NCBI GenBank assembly: GCA_003524845.1
Contig: DQGR01000085.1
Coordinates: forward strand, 1 to 18,023
DNA length: 18,023 nt
From: Patescibacteria group bacterium
GTDB lineage: Bacteria; Patescibacteriota; Microgenomatia; UBA10105
Direction of reading: 5' to 3'
Shown here in pieces: positions 1 through 7,634 of the stretch. How positions within the stretch are numbered: position 1 is the first letter of the stretch; every line of letters begins with the position of its first letter. Below the pieces are notes generated by a model. The model saw only the letters and a program-made list of their open reading frames with translations, was not told where the DNA came from and searched no databases. A program made the translations under genes and the position numbers.

Positions 1-435
1 CGCATAAATAGATCTCATTTGCACTTTGTAATCAAAAAAATCGAACATTACTTGATACCTTCAGCTACAGTCGGCATCATCGGTTTGACCTATAAAGAGA
101 ATACCTCTGTTTTAGATGAAGCGTCGGGTCTAAAAATCGCCCAGGCCTTAATAAAAAAGAATTACAGCATCAAAGCTTATAATCTGCCCTTAATTAAATT
201 AGTTGGTCGCATTCACATTGATAAGAAAATTGAGTTGTGTCAAACAGTTGAGGAACTGGTGCAGCAAGCAGATTTGATTATAGTGACGACAAGAACCAAA
301 GAATATGTGTCTCAGATTACACGAGGATTGATAAAAAAGGTCAATAATACTATTATCATAGACAGTTGGCGGATTTTACCAATTGAGAAATTGCCGAAAT
401 CTGCCACTGTTATTTATTTGGGGAAATCAAGTTAA
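1..435 (+). CDS. UDP-glucose/GDP-mannose dehydrogenase family protein, C-terminal part (cut by window start)
   Basis: The reading frame is open to the first base, so the gene begins upstream and only about 144 residues are visible. They match the C-terminal UDP-binding domain of the UDP-glucose/UDP-ManNAc dehydrogenase family, enzymes that oxidise a nucleotide sugar twice with NAD to a uronic acid. Visible marks are the Rossmann-like strand VGIIGLTYKENTS followed by DEASGLKIAQAL (family form GLAFKPNTxxxxESP), then ADLIIVTT and IIIDSWRIL near the end. The NAD-binding domain and the catalytic Cys region lie outside the window, so the substrate cannot be named. The product is soluble and cytosolic. 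It probably supplies an acidic sugar nucleotide to the glycosyltransferases that follow. The gene ends in TAA, 44 bases before the next start. Confidence 0.82.
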   Translation, partial: RINRSHLHFVIKKIEHYLIPSATVGIIGLTYKENTSVLDEASGLKIAQALIKKNYSIKAYNLPLIKLVGRIHIDKKIELCQTVEELVQQADLIIVTTRTKEYVSQITRGLIKKVNNTIIIDSWRILPIEKLPKSATVIYLGKSS

Positions 436-479
436 ACCTCCATTCATTGAGTGCCAAATGCTGACGGGAAGCGCACCTT

Positions 480-1373
480 ATGTTGACTTTGTTTACTGTA
501 CCCAGGTCATTTACGGGAAAATATCAACAAGTTCAATTAAACGCACTTAAAAGTTGGCAACTTCTCCATCCACGCATCCAAATCATTCTTTTTGGCGATG
601 AACCTGGCACAAAAAGGATTGCCAAAGATTACCACGTTGATTATATAGGCACTGTCGCAAAAACTGAGTTTGGCGCTCCATTACTTCATGATATTTTTAA
701 TACAGCTCGTAAATTTGCCCGCTATCAAACGCTTATGTATACCAATAGTGATATGATTTACCTTGCTGATTTAATTACTAGTTTAAAACTTATTTCACTA
801 CCTCAATATTTACTTATTGGCAGAAGATATAATTTAGACATCGAAAAGAAGTCCGTTTTTAATAAATCTTGGAAAGCAAAATTGCTAGAAAGGTTCCAAA
901 CTGAAAGTCAACTCTACAAATATGGTGCTCTAGACTATTTTATTTTTCCTAAAACTGTTGATTTTCGTATGCTACCGTTTGCAGTTGGCAGAACAGCTTG
1001 GGATAATTGGATGGTGTATAAAGCCCGCGCCTTAGATATACCAGTAATTGACGCCTCCAAAACCATAACTGCCATCCACCAAAATCATGAATCTGATCAC
1101 GCTCATGGGAATGCTGCAGTTAGATTCAAGCAAGAGCGGGACCGCAATTGGAAGTTGGTAGGAGACAGACGAAAGTTTTTTAATACGCGTGATGCAGATT
1201 ATATTTTGACTGATACAGGACTACAAAATCAGTCAATCTCTCCAAAACGGATCATTCGCGCAATTGAAAAATTTCCAGTTTTAAATAAGCAGTTTGGATT
1301 TATAGTTGAGCCAATTGTATTAATTGTAAGAGGGATCAGGTTCTTCCGTGATAAACTAAGGGCTCGTTCATAA
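480..1373 (+). CDS. GT-A-like glycosyltransferase family protein
   Basis: 297 residues, soluble, no signal peptide. The N-terminus (LFTVPRSFTG, residues 4-13; NALKSWQLLHP, 21-31; ILFGDEPG, 36-43) and the segment GAPLLHDIF (65-73) follow a pattern seen in uncharacterised glycosyltransferase-like proteins of polysaccharide loci. MYTNSDM (86-92) occupies the place of the metal-binding DxD motif of GT-A enzymes, though in the unusual form NSD. Later conserved-looking segments are GALDYFIFPK (149-158), GRTAWDNWM (170-178) and an IHQNHESDHAHG stretch (199-210) rich in His and Asp. The start is fixed by an in-frame TGA at 462-464. Donor and acceptor are unknown. Its place between a UDP-sugar dehydrogenase and a GT4 enzyme supports a role in glycan assembly. 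Confidence 0.7.
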   Translation: MLTLFTVPRSFTGKYQQVQLNALKSWQLLHPRIQIILFGDEPGTKRIAKDYHVDYIGTVAKTEFGAPLLHDIFNTARKFARYQTLMYTNSDMIYLADLITSLKLISLPQYLLIGRRYNLDIEKKSVFNKSWKAKLLERFQTESQLYKYGALDYFIFPKTVDFRMLPFAVGRTAWDNWMVYKARALDIPVIDASKTITAIHQNHESDHAHGNAAVRFKQERDRNWKLVGDRRKFFNTRDADYILTDTGLQNQSISPKRIIRAIEKFPVLNKQFGFIVEPIVLIVRGIRFFRDKLRARS

Positions 1374-1378
1374 ATAAC

Positions 1379-1465
1379 GTTCTCAGTTGTTTATGATTAC
1401 GGCCCTTTGTGCCGCATCTTCCAATAGGAAGATGTCCGAATTATAAATGGATGGGGCCTAAGAAC
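1379..1465 (+). other. Intergenic region with a perfect 8-bp hairpin and possible outer stem
   Basis: The 107-base gap between the two glycosyltransferase genes holds a perfect hairpin: CATCTTCC (1415-1422), loop AATA, GGAAGATG (1427-1434). Around it GTTCTCAG (1379-1386) can pair 7 of 8 bases with CTAAGAAC (1458-1465), and GGCCC (1401-1405) with GGGCC (1454-1458). The last two pairings share C1458, so they cannot both form fully. No U-tract follows the hairpin, so it is not a classical intrinsic terminator. It may be an mRNA processing or leader structure for the GT4 gene. The short outer stems could be chance. Confidence 0.4.
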
Positions 1466-1480
1466 AGTTGAATAATTATT

Positions 1481-2728
1481 ATGAAAATACTATTGATATC
1501 CAAATGGGTCGCGGGCGCAACCCGCGGCGATTTTTTTTATCCAGGTGCATGGCGCGACACGTATGAGCTAGCATTAGCACTAACAAACGAGAGGCTTGAG
1601 GTTGCCATATTGACTTCGCAAGTTCGTCCCGAACACAAATCACGCTTTAGACTCGAGTTTGGTTTAAGTTTACGAAAAAGCAATATTAAGCACTATTTTG
1701 CTCCAACATACTCAGCTTTCGGCGCGGAGTGGGGTTTGGTTCGATTGAAATTATTTTTAGCCGAACTGAGAACTTTGTGGGCATTTCACCCTGACATAGT
1801 GCAATATATGCAGTTCGGCGCCTCTCTTTTATATCCCTGGCTCAAAGGTATTCCTCTGATCTTCTATAGCTGTTATTTGTTTGCGCCGTATGCTAACGAA
1901 AAAAAAGATTTGGCTGCCAAACGATTAGACTGGGGTATTCCCGATACAGTCTTAAACAAATTCTGGCTGATGGGTTGGAACTTATTGTACTTGTGTTTAT
2001 CTTACCTTTTTGGCGCCATGACACTACCACAGATGGCCAAAAGAGGTGCGCTATTTGCGCTCATGCATGAAAAAGGCTTTCAGAAGGCACGTCGGCAGTT
2101 TGGGCGAACAACATCTGTTGCATACATCCAAAAAGGTGTTGATTTACCTCATGCAGTACTAGATCCAAGAAACCTCAAACGACCAAATGATAAAATTTTG
2201 TTTATCGGCTCAATCTTGTATGGCAAGGGTATTTTTGATCTCTTAGAAGCAATGAGGCTACTTCAGAAGAAGCTTCCTCACGTGAAGCTAACAATTGTAG
2301 GAACTGGACCCGAGTCTTTAGTCCAGCAAATGCTTGCCTTTATCAAAATCCATCGATTAAATGTGACTTACGAAGGCAGCAAACACTATCAATATAAATG
2401 GAAGCTTTACGATAACCACACAATATTCTGCCTACCTTCTTATAGCGATGCCTATCCTTCAGTCATTCTGGAAGCTATGGCAGTAGGACTTCCTGTGGTC
2501 ACCACCGATGCCGTCGATTCACCGGTAACACACGACCGAAGCGGTCTGGTTGTACCGGTGGGTAAGACGGAAGCTCTAAGCAATGCCATGTATCAGTTGC
2601 TGACTGAGACAAATAAACGCCAAAAAATGAGTCAAGCGGAGACACGTGAAGTTATCAAGTATTCGTGGGTGCAAACAGCTAAACAATTTTCAAAGTTCTA
2701 TAGAGAATTGTTACAGTCAAATACTTAA
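1481..2728 (+). CDS. Glycosyltransferase family 4 (GT-B fold)
   Basis: 415 residues, the usual length for GT4 retaining glycosyltransferases, which transfer a sugar from a nucleotide donor to a lipid-linked or polysaccharide acceptor on the cytosolic face. The N-terminal acceptor domain opens with MKILLISKWV and keeps the early Gly-rich area. The C-terminal donor domain shows ILFIGSILYGKGIFDLLEAM (239-258), LTIVGTGPE (270-278), and SDAYPSVILEAMAVGLPVV (322-340), the donor-binding segment. The family signature is E-x7-E; here the first acid is Asp (D323) and the second is E331. A hydrophobic stretch around 160-180 may hold the protein to the membrane. The last bases overlap the end of the convergent DUF2142 gene by 12 bp. 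I see no Shine-Dalgarno site before the ATG. Confidence 0.9.
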   Translation: MKILLISKWVAGATRGDFFYPGAWRDTYELALALTNERLEVAILTSQVRPEHKSRFRLEFGLSLRKSNIKHYFAPTYSAFGAEWGLVRLKLFLAELRTLWAFHPDIVQYMQFGASLLYPWLKGIPLIFYSCYLFAPYANEKKDLAAKRLDWGIPDTVLNKFWLMGWNLLYLCLSYLFGAMTLPQMAKRGALFALMHEKGFQKARRQFGRTTSVAYIQKGVDLPHAVLDPRNLKRPNDKILFIGSILYGKGIFDLLEAMRLLQKKLPHVKLTIVGTGPESLVQQMLAFIKIHRLNVTYEGSKHYQYKWKLYDNHTIFCLPSYSDAYPSVILEAMAVGLPVVTTDAVDSPVTHDRSGLVVPVGKTEALSNAMYQLLTETNKRQKMSQAETREVIKYSWVQTAKQFSKFYRELLQSNT

Positions 2729-4336
2729 TGACTTTTGCGGCTTGAGTATTTGTACTTTACCCCATTTCGAAAGCTGCAGCAAGAAAATGGCTAAACATAG
2801 TAAATAAGCGCTCCAAATTCCGAGTAAGAAAAATCCCTTTAAAAACCACGGCTTGTATTGGCTCACTTGTAAAATAAGCGTTGAAAGATTTGTGTTGGGA
2901 TAATAAATTTGAATTATAGTTTGCAGTGCTACGAAGTTTAAGCCGATCATTCCGCCTGTTACGATTAAAACCAAAAAATAGCGCAGAGCTTGCCTTTTCT
3001 GCGGTATGAACTGTAAAAGGCCTATGAGGAGCAAGAGCATATGAGCTGCAATTTGCGGAAATAAGTAACGGCCTTGCATTCCAAACGAGTACCCATTTGA
3101 ACGAGTAAACAACCAATCCCAAACAGTTAAAGCAAAGAAATAAGAACTTGCTGTAAATGCAAGCAAGAGAATTGCCCAATCGCTCTTACTTAAACGTTTC
3201 ATTCTCATGAGCTTGATCACATACATGATTAAACCAATGCCTGCAACAATAATTACTCGGTTAATAAGTCGGTTAGACCATCTTGGCAGTGTTACTCCCA
3301 ACCACTTAAATACTCCCCAGTACCATGGTAAAACTTCTCTAACTGTATGTTGTAATGTCCATTTTAGATGGGAAGCAAACGTCAAGTCAGGTTGAGCTTG
3401 ATTTTCAAAAGAGACTTCGGGAATCAGTGTAAATGAACGGGTATTAAATGTTTCAGCAATTCGGATGCGCATTGCATAAAGACTCGCCATAATAACCAGT
3501 AATGCTAATAGCAAAATTGCACCACTGTATTTCTTCCAACTCTGAAGTGCGTGAAAATGTTTTTTGATAAAAACAAGAGTTGCAAAAATAATGAGTAAAA
3601 ACCCGATGTGAAAAGTCGGCTTAGTAAGGACTCCAGCCAGATACGTCAGTCCCAACAACAAAATGGTACTTACCTTGAATGGTTCGAGTGCAAAAACAAG
3701 TGAATAGTAAATAAATACCGTAAACAGCGTATTCATCAGCACATCACTGTTGACTCCGGTCATGGTAAAAGTAAACATGGGGTGAAATGAAACCAAAACT
3801 GCTCCAGAAGTCGCAAAGGTAGGGTTTTGTGGAAAAATAAAAGAGCCTATTTTGTATGTATAGTAAACAGCGATAACCATAAGTAGGATAGAGACGATGC
3901 GGGTTGTGAAAACACGGTTAATTAAATCTGCACCATATACGAATCGATATACGAAACTGGCTAATGTATAGTAGAAAGGCGGATATGCTGTTGTTTCTGT
4001 GATGACCAATTTTGTTCTGTCTGATTTTGGAATCTGCTTTATTTCTGCTTCAAAGAAACCGTTCGTTCCCGAAGTGTACGAAATGTTAAATTCTGGGTGA
4101 TAGGTATAGCTATTATTTCCCATGTCATCTCTCGCGGTTTGTAGAAGCCGTTCAGACGTATAAATTTCCAGGGAAGTTGTCGGCTGTCCATATACAGGGG
4201 TTACTCCCTCGGCCATATTTTGCACTTGGGCAAAATGGGCTTGTTCATCCGGAGTATGCCACAGCGGTACCACCGACATCCACACTAATCCTTTAAGGAA
4301 GGTAACTAAAAGTAACCACGCTAATACTGATTTCAT
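2717..4336 (-). CDS. DUF2142 family polytopic membrane protein
   Basis: 539 residues with about ten hydrophobic segments. The N-terminal membrane segment (about 3-23) is followed by WHTPDEQAHFAQVQNMAEG (26-44). This PDE-x-AHF signature after the first membrane helix marks DUF2142 proteins. An acidic pair at this place (D30, E31) resembles the catalytic Asp of GT-C transferases such as ArnT and PMT, which use polyprenyl-phosphate sugars outside the membrane. A long loop follows (about 45-130, with TAYPPFYYTLASFVYR near its end). A GT-C role is therefore plausible but has not been shown for this protein. It is a lone minus-strand gene, convergent with the GT4 gene and divergent from the YLDPGSGSY cassette. 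It ends in TGA. A perfect TATAAT lies 14 bases upstream of the ATG. Confidence 0.78.
   Translation of the reverse strand: MKSVLAWLLLVTFLKGLVWMSVVPLWHTPDEQAHFAQVQNMAEGVTPVYGQPTTSLEIYTSERLLQTARDDMGNNSYTYHPEFNISYTSGTNGFFEAEIKQIPKSDRTKLVITETTAYPPFYYTLASFVYRFVYGADLINRVFTTRIVSILLMVIAVYYTYKIGSFIFPQNPTFATSGAVLVSFHPMFTFTMTGVNSDVLMNTLFTVFIYYSLVFALEPFKVSTILLLGLTYLAGVLTKPTFHIGFLLIIFATLVFIKKHFHALQSWKKYSGAILLLALLVIMASLYAMRIRIAETFNTRSFTLIPEVSFENQAQPDLTFASHLKWTLQHTVREVLPWYWGVFKWLGVTLPRWSNRLINRVIIVAGIGLIMYVIKLMRMKRLSKSDWAILLLAFTASSYFFALTVWDWLFTRSNGYSFGMQGRYLFPQIAAHMLLLLIGLLQFIPQKRQALRYFLVLIVTGGMIGLNFVALQTIIQIYYPNTNLSTLILQVSQYKPWFLKGFFLLGIWSAYLLCLAIFLLQLSKWGKVQILKPQKSLSI
2718..2752 (+). terminator. Hairpin at convergent gene junction (candidate transcript end)
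   Basis: CAAATACTTAA (2718-2728) can pair with TTGAGTATTTG (2742-2752): 11 bp with one G-U pair, loop of 13 bases. The core 8 bp, CAAATACT/AGTATTTG, are perfect and form a hairpin on either strand. The structure starts inside the last codons of the GT4 gene and ends inside the last codons of the opposing DUF2142 gene. No clear U-tract follows on either strand, so a terminator role is inferred from place and pairing only. Confidence 0.42.
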
Positions 4337-4344
4337 ATTCTTAC

Positions 4345-4361
4345 AGCAGTATTATACTGCT
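4345..4361 (-). promoter_or_regulatory. 17-bp palindrome containing a TATAAT -10 box (DUF2142 promoter/operator candidate)
   Basis: AGCAGTAT-T-ATACTGCT is an 8-bp perfect inverted repeat with a one-base centre. Read on the minus strand it contains a consensus TATAAT (4356 down to 4351), 14 bases before the DUF2142 ATG. No good -35 box is seen at 16-18 bp. A third arm, AGCAG at 4368-4372, could pair with CTGCT (4357-4361) instead. A repressor bound here would cover the -10 box. The leader would be only about 8 bases. Sequence evidence only. Confidence 0.4.
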
Positions 4362-4412
4362 ACCATGAGCAGGCAGATTGAAGATTTATTACTTTTTATG
4401 TTGCCTGGAATA

Positions 4413-4421
4413 TGTGATAAT
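4413..4421 (+). promoter_or_regulatory. Candidate extended -10 promoter (TGTGATAAT) for the YLDPGSGSY cassette
   Basis: TGTGATAAT matches the extended -10 form TGnTATAAT with one change (T to G at the first base of the hexamer). No good -35 is seen; the hexamer 17 bp upstream (TTTTTA) is weak. If it is used, transcription would begin near 4428, which would exclude translation from the far-upstream ATG at 4378 and favour the starts at 4450 or later. Confidence 0.35.
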
Positions 4422-4449
4422 TATTCAAATTTCGTGCGTAAAAATTCTA

Positions 4450-4701
4450 ATGATTTTTCTTTTGTCAAAATATGGTAGTATAAAAAAATTACCTATGTTT
4501 TTATTCTGCATCTGGTTAACCGGATTATTTTTATTGGCAGTAAGGCCGGCTTTGGCGTATCTTGATCCGGGCTCTGGAAGTTATGTCTTCCAACTTCTGA
4601 TCGCGGGTCTGCTCACTGCTTCCGTAACCGTCAAAATGTACTGGCGACAAATCAAATCATACATCGAAAAGAAAGTTATGCGCAAACGAGATGAAGATTA
4701 A
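4450..4701 (+). CDS. Small secreted/membrane 'YLDPGSGSY' protein
   Basis: 83 residues from the ATG at 4450. The N-terminus looks like a signal peptide: lysines in KYGSIKK, a hydrophobic core LPMFLFCIWLTGLFLLAV, then RPALA just before YLDPGSGSY. A second membrane segment follows (VFQLLIAGLLTASVTV) and then a basic tail (WRQIKSYIEKKVMRKR). The YLDPGxGS opening after a signal peptide is a recurring pattern in very small proteins next to polysaccharide genes; their function is unknown. The start is uncertain. An ATG at 4378 is in frame, a TTG at 4462 gives MSKYGSIKK, and the ATG at 4495 would lose the positive n-region. I prefer 4450 for the signal-peptide fit and the promoter candidate upstream. 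The end overlaps the methyltransferase gene by 11 bp, so the two are probably translated together. Confidence 0.72.
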   Translation: MIFLLSKYGSIKKLPMFLFCIWLTGLFLLAVRPALAYLDPGSGSYVFQLLIAGLLTASVTVKMYWRQIKSYIEKKVMRKRDED

Positions 4702-6046
4702 GCGGGAACCGGCATCGTTTCGGGATCCTGACGGTTTCGTGTATGTAAAACAGGGCACGGTATATAGAAAAATTCAACCTTCATTCATTACCCAGTACCG
4801 GAAATTGCTGCAGTCAGGCCTTTACCAACAGTTGACCCAACAACAACTTCTTATTCCGCATGAAGAAACCAGGCAAACACCAAGTGGCATCGAGATCAAA
4901 CCGCAACCCATACCGTTTATCACCTACCCTTACGAATGGACATTTAACCAATTGAGGTCTGCCGCGCTGACCACTTTGGCAGTCCAAAAACAGGCGCTTG
5001 AGTTTGATATGTCGCTTAAGGACGCTTCAGCATACAATATTCAATTTTTAGGCAACCAGCCGCGTTTTATTGACACGCTTTCATTTGAAGAACTTGCGCA
5101 ATATCAGCCGTGGGTGGCGTATCGCCAGTTTTGTGAACATTTCCTCGCTCCGCTTGCCCTAATGAGTCGGGTCGATGTTGGGCTCAACCGGTTATTCATC
5201 TTTTACCACGAGGGTATACCGCTGGAACTGGCAAGTCGCTTATTACCCATAAATTCCTATTTAAACTTCCCAATACTTTTACATTTACATCTCCACGCCC
5301 GATTTCAAAAACAGCAAGTTAACCGCAAAATGGAAGCTAATAAACATCGCCGTTTTGGCAAAAAAGCGCTCGTGGGACTTACGGAAACGCTTGAACAACT
5401 GGTTAAATCGTTAAAGGTTGCGAGTACTTCATCCCACTGGAATTCATACTATGTCGATAATACTTACTCAATGACTGAACAAAAACTAAAGATGAATTTT
5501 GTTATTACAATCTGTCGTCAACTTAAACCCAAACTGGTGTGGGATCTGGGCGCAAATACCGGCGTATATTCCCGACATGCGACTCAGTTTGCCGACTATG
5601 TGATAGCTATGGATAGCGATCATGATTGTAGCGATTCAATTTTTATGCACGAGCCACAAACCAAAATTTTGCCGTTATGGATTGATCTGACGAATCCCAG
5701 TCCGGCGCTGGGCTGGGAAAGTCAGGAACGAAAATCTTTGCTTGAGCGCGGACCGGCTGACCTGGTACTGGCTTTGGCCCTCATGCACCATTTGGCGATT
5801 GGCAATAATATTACATTCACGCAACTGGCTCGCTTTTTCAGTAAGATTGCTCGCCACTTGCTGATCGAATTTATCCCCAAGACCGACTCCCAGGTCAAGC
5901 GGTTACTCGCCTTTCGCCGTGATATATTTAATGAGTATTCTGAAGAAAAATTTATTACTTCGTTTGGAAAATATTTTAGAGTGACTAAAAAAATAAGTCT
6001 GGGTAATAACGGCAGAAGCTTATTTGCCATGCGCCGGCTCGTATGA
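4691..6046 (+). CDS. NoeA-like two-domain SAM-dependent methyltransferase
   Basis: 451 residues, soluble. The N-terminal module (about 1-205) carries blocks seen in nodulation-protein-NoeA-like methyltransferases: FRDPDGFVY (10-18), PFITYPYEWTFNQLR (75-89), LKDASAYNIQF (109-119), FIDTLSFE (126-133) and WVAYRQFCEHFLAPLALM (141-158). A linker of about 40-70 basic residues follows. Then comes a class I methyltransferase core: LVWDLGANTGVYS (282-294, SAM-binding), AMDSD (306-310, the acid that would bind the ribose) and ALALMHHLAI (361-370). The methyl acceptor is unknown. It overlaps the YLDPGSGSY gene by 11 bp and the sulfatase gene by 4 bp (ATGA), so the three form one translation unit and probably act on one surface product. 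Members of this kind are often annotated as 'class I SAM-dependent methyltransferase'. Confidence 0.85.
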   Translation: MKIKREPASFRDPDGFVYVKQGTVYRKIQPSFITQYRKLLQSGLYQQLTQQQLLIPHEETRQTPSGIEIKPQPIPFITYPYEWTFNQLRSAALTTLAVQKQALEFDMSLKDASAYNIQFLGNQPRFIDTLSFEELAQYQPWVAYRQFCEHFLAPLALMSRVDVGLNRLFIFYHEGIPLELASRLLPINSYLNFPILLHLHLHARFQKQQVNRKMEANKHRRFGKKALVGLTETLEQLVKSLKVASTSSHWNSYYVDNTYSMTEQKLKMNFVITICRQLKPKLVWDLGANTGVYSRHATQFADYVIAMDSDHDCSDSIFMHEPQTKILPLWIDLTNPSPALGWESQERKSLLERGPADLVLALALMHHLAIGNNITFTQLARFFSKIARHLLIEFIPKTDSQVKRLLAFRRDIFNEYSEEKFITSFGKYFRVTKKISLGNNGRSLFAMRRLV

Positions 6047-7599
6047 AACTAAAATATCTGAAAAAATTATCCTGTCTGCACCCGTTTTTATTTGTCTTAC
6101 TGCCGCCGCTGATTTTGTTTAGCCAAAATATCCGCGAACTCATTGTCACCGATACGCTCAGAACTTTCGCAGTTATTGAGGTCGGAACAGCGCTGGTATT
6201 TTTACTCGCCCGTTTTTTATTCCGCTCGACGCAAAAAGCCGGACTTTTCACATTACTAGTAGCTATCGTCTTCTTTTCGTACTTTCATGTGAGACAAGTG
6301 TTACCGGAACTCTATATTCCCATAACTGAATCGTTTATTATCGGTAAACACAAACTGTTAATGCCGGTAGTTTTCCTGCTTACTGCATATTTAAGCTACC
6401 GGATTTATACTTTACGCCGACGGTTCTATAAGTTTTCCTCATATCTCGTTTTCATTTTTTTACTGCTTATCGGGATTAATGTCATAAGTCTAGCTAAAAA
6501 TTTACCGCGCAAAATCCGCTCCATCGAAGCTACTCGTACCGGAACCACGCTGAGTACCGGCCCGCAACTTGATGTCTATTATATTATTCTTGACGGCTAT
6601 GGCCGCAAAGATGTACTTCAGGAATATTTTGACTATGACAATAGCGAATTTATAAACTTTTTACGCAACCAGGGGTTTTATGTTCCCAAAAAAAACGTTT
6701 CAAATTATGTCCAAACATTTCTTTCACTCGCGTCTTCGCTCAATATGGAATACATTCCACCGCTACTGGAAAAGGCTGGGCCAGCCATTGGCGATGCAGC
6801 TCAACTTCGCCCCCTTATTGTCAATAACCGCGTCATGCAGACACTTAAAAAAAATGGGTATGAGTTTGTTTCGTTTGCTTCCGGATATGAACCCACTGAA
6901 AACAATCCCAATGCCGACACTTACTACTATCAATACGGGGATTTAAATTACTTTGAATACCGGACGCTCAATAACACACTGCTGCGTCGCTTCGGAATCA
7001 TGCTTAATCTGGATTTAAGCAGAGTAGCCCGCAACCGCTTTTATTTTAATCTGGAAAAAATACGGGAAGTTCCGAAGATGCCGCAACCGACGTTCACTTT
7101 TATCCATATATTACAACCCCATCCGCCGTTTATTTTCGGGCCAAACGGCGAAGTCACCAATAAAGGTAAAACATTTAACCTCAACGATGGCAACAGCTTT
7201 AAAGGCACTCTTGATGAATATCGGCAAGGCTATATCAATCAGCTCAGGTTTGTAAATGTAAATATGCGAAGAATTATTCCTGAACTAATAAACAACTCGA
7301 CTGTGCCGCCGATCATAATTTTGCAATCTGACCATGGACCCGGCTCCATGACCAACTGGAACGATGGGGCTAAAACCAACCAGCATGAACGGACGGGAAA
7401 TTTTCTCGCCGTCTATGCGCCTGAAAGTGTCAAAAATAAACTCTATGAAACGATCACTCCGGTCAATCTGTTTCGCATTATTCTGACAGAGCTGACGCCC
7501 GAAGACTTACAGCTGCTTGAAGACCATTCATACTATTCATCCGGGCCAGAACCATTTAACTTCTATGAAGTGATTGACGGAGTTTTTCAGTATCATTGA
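6043..7599 (+). CDS. Membrane-anchored sulfatase/alkaline-phosphatase-superfamily protein
   Basis: 518 residues. About five membrane segments fill residues 12-150. An extracytoplasmic domain follows. Likely metal ligands of the superfamily are visible: D184 in IILDGYGR, H360 in ILQPHPPF, D430-H431 in LQSDHGPGS, and H448 in NQHERTGNF. The nucleophile is probably T225 in NYVQTFLSLASSLN, about 40 residues after D184, a spacing like that of lipoteichoic-acid-synthase-type enzymes. There is no CxPxR formylglycine motif, so a true sulfatase is unlikely. A phosphotransferase moving a phospho-alcohol group onto a glycan, or a phosphodiesterase, is more plausible. The gene overlaps the methyltransferase by 4 bp. 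It ends 24 bases before the convergent GH130 gene. Confidence 0.82.
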   Translation: MKLKYLKKLSCLHPFLFVLLPPLILFSQNIRELIVTDTLRTFAVIEVGTALVFLLARFLFRSTQKAGLFTLLVAIVFFSYFHVRQVLPELYIPITESFIIGKHKLLMPVVFLLTAYLSYRIYTLRRRFYKFSSYLVFIFLLLIGINVISLAKNLPRKIRSIEATRTGTTLSTGPQLDVYYIILDGYGRKDVLQEYFDYDNSEFINFLRNQGFYVPKKNVSNYVQTFLSLASSLNMEYIPPLLEKAGPAIGDAAQLRPLIVNNRVMQTLKKNGYEFVSFASGYEPTENNPNADTYYYQYGDLNYFEYRTLNNTLLRRFGIMLNLDLSRVARNRFYFNLEKIREVPKMPQPTFTFIHILQPHPPFIFGPNGEVTNKGKTFNLNDGNSFKGTLDEYRQGYINQLRFVNVNMRRIIPELINNSTVPPIIILQSDHGPGSMTNWNDGAKTNQHERTGNFLAVYAPESVKNKLYETITPVNLFRIILTELTPEDLQLLEDHSYYSSGPEPFNFYEVIDGVFQYH

Positions 7600-7605
7600 C
7601 GACAA

Positions 7606-7634
7606 CCAAACTAATCTTTCAAGTTAACGTTTGG
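7606..7634. other. Weak inverted repeat between convergent genes
   Basis: CCAAAC (7606-7611) and GTTTGG (7629-7634) flank the 24-base gap and the stop codon of the GH130 gene. TAA/TTA just inside could add three pairs past a two-base bulge. There is no U-tract. It may mark the end of both transcripts, but a 6-bp stem can easily be chance. Confidence 0.22.

Noticed and set aside
436..479. GTGC...GCAC inverted repeat before the first glycosyltransferase gene
   Set aside because: Only 4 bp; expected by chance.
2757..3179. 140-codon minus-strand open frame inside the DUF2142 gene
   Set aside because: Same strand, different frame from a convincing membrane protein; no family pattern.
4378..4449. 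Upstream ATG extending the YLDPGSGSY protein by 24 residues
   Set aside because: The extension adds another hydrophobic stretch before the signal-peptide n-region, and a candidate -10 box lies inside it.
6680..6946. 88-codon plus-strand open frame inside the sulfatase-type gene
   Set aside because: Out-of-frame shadow of a strongly supported gene.
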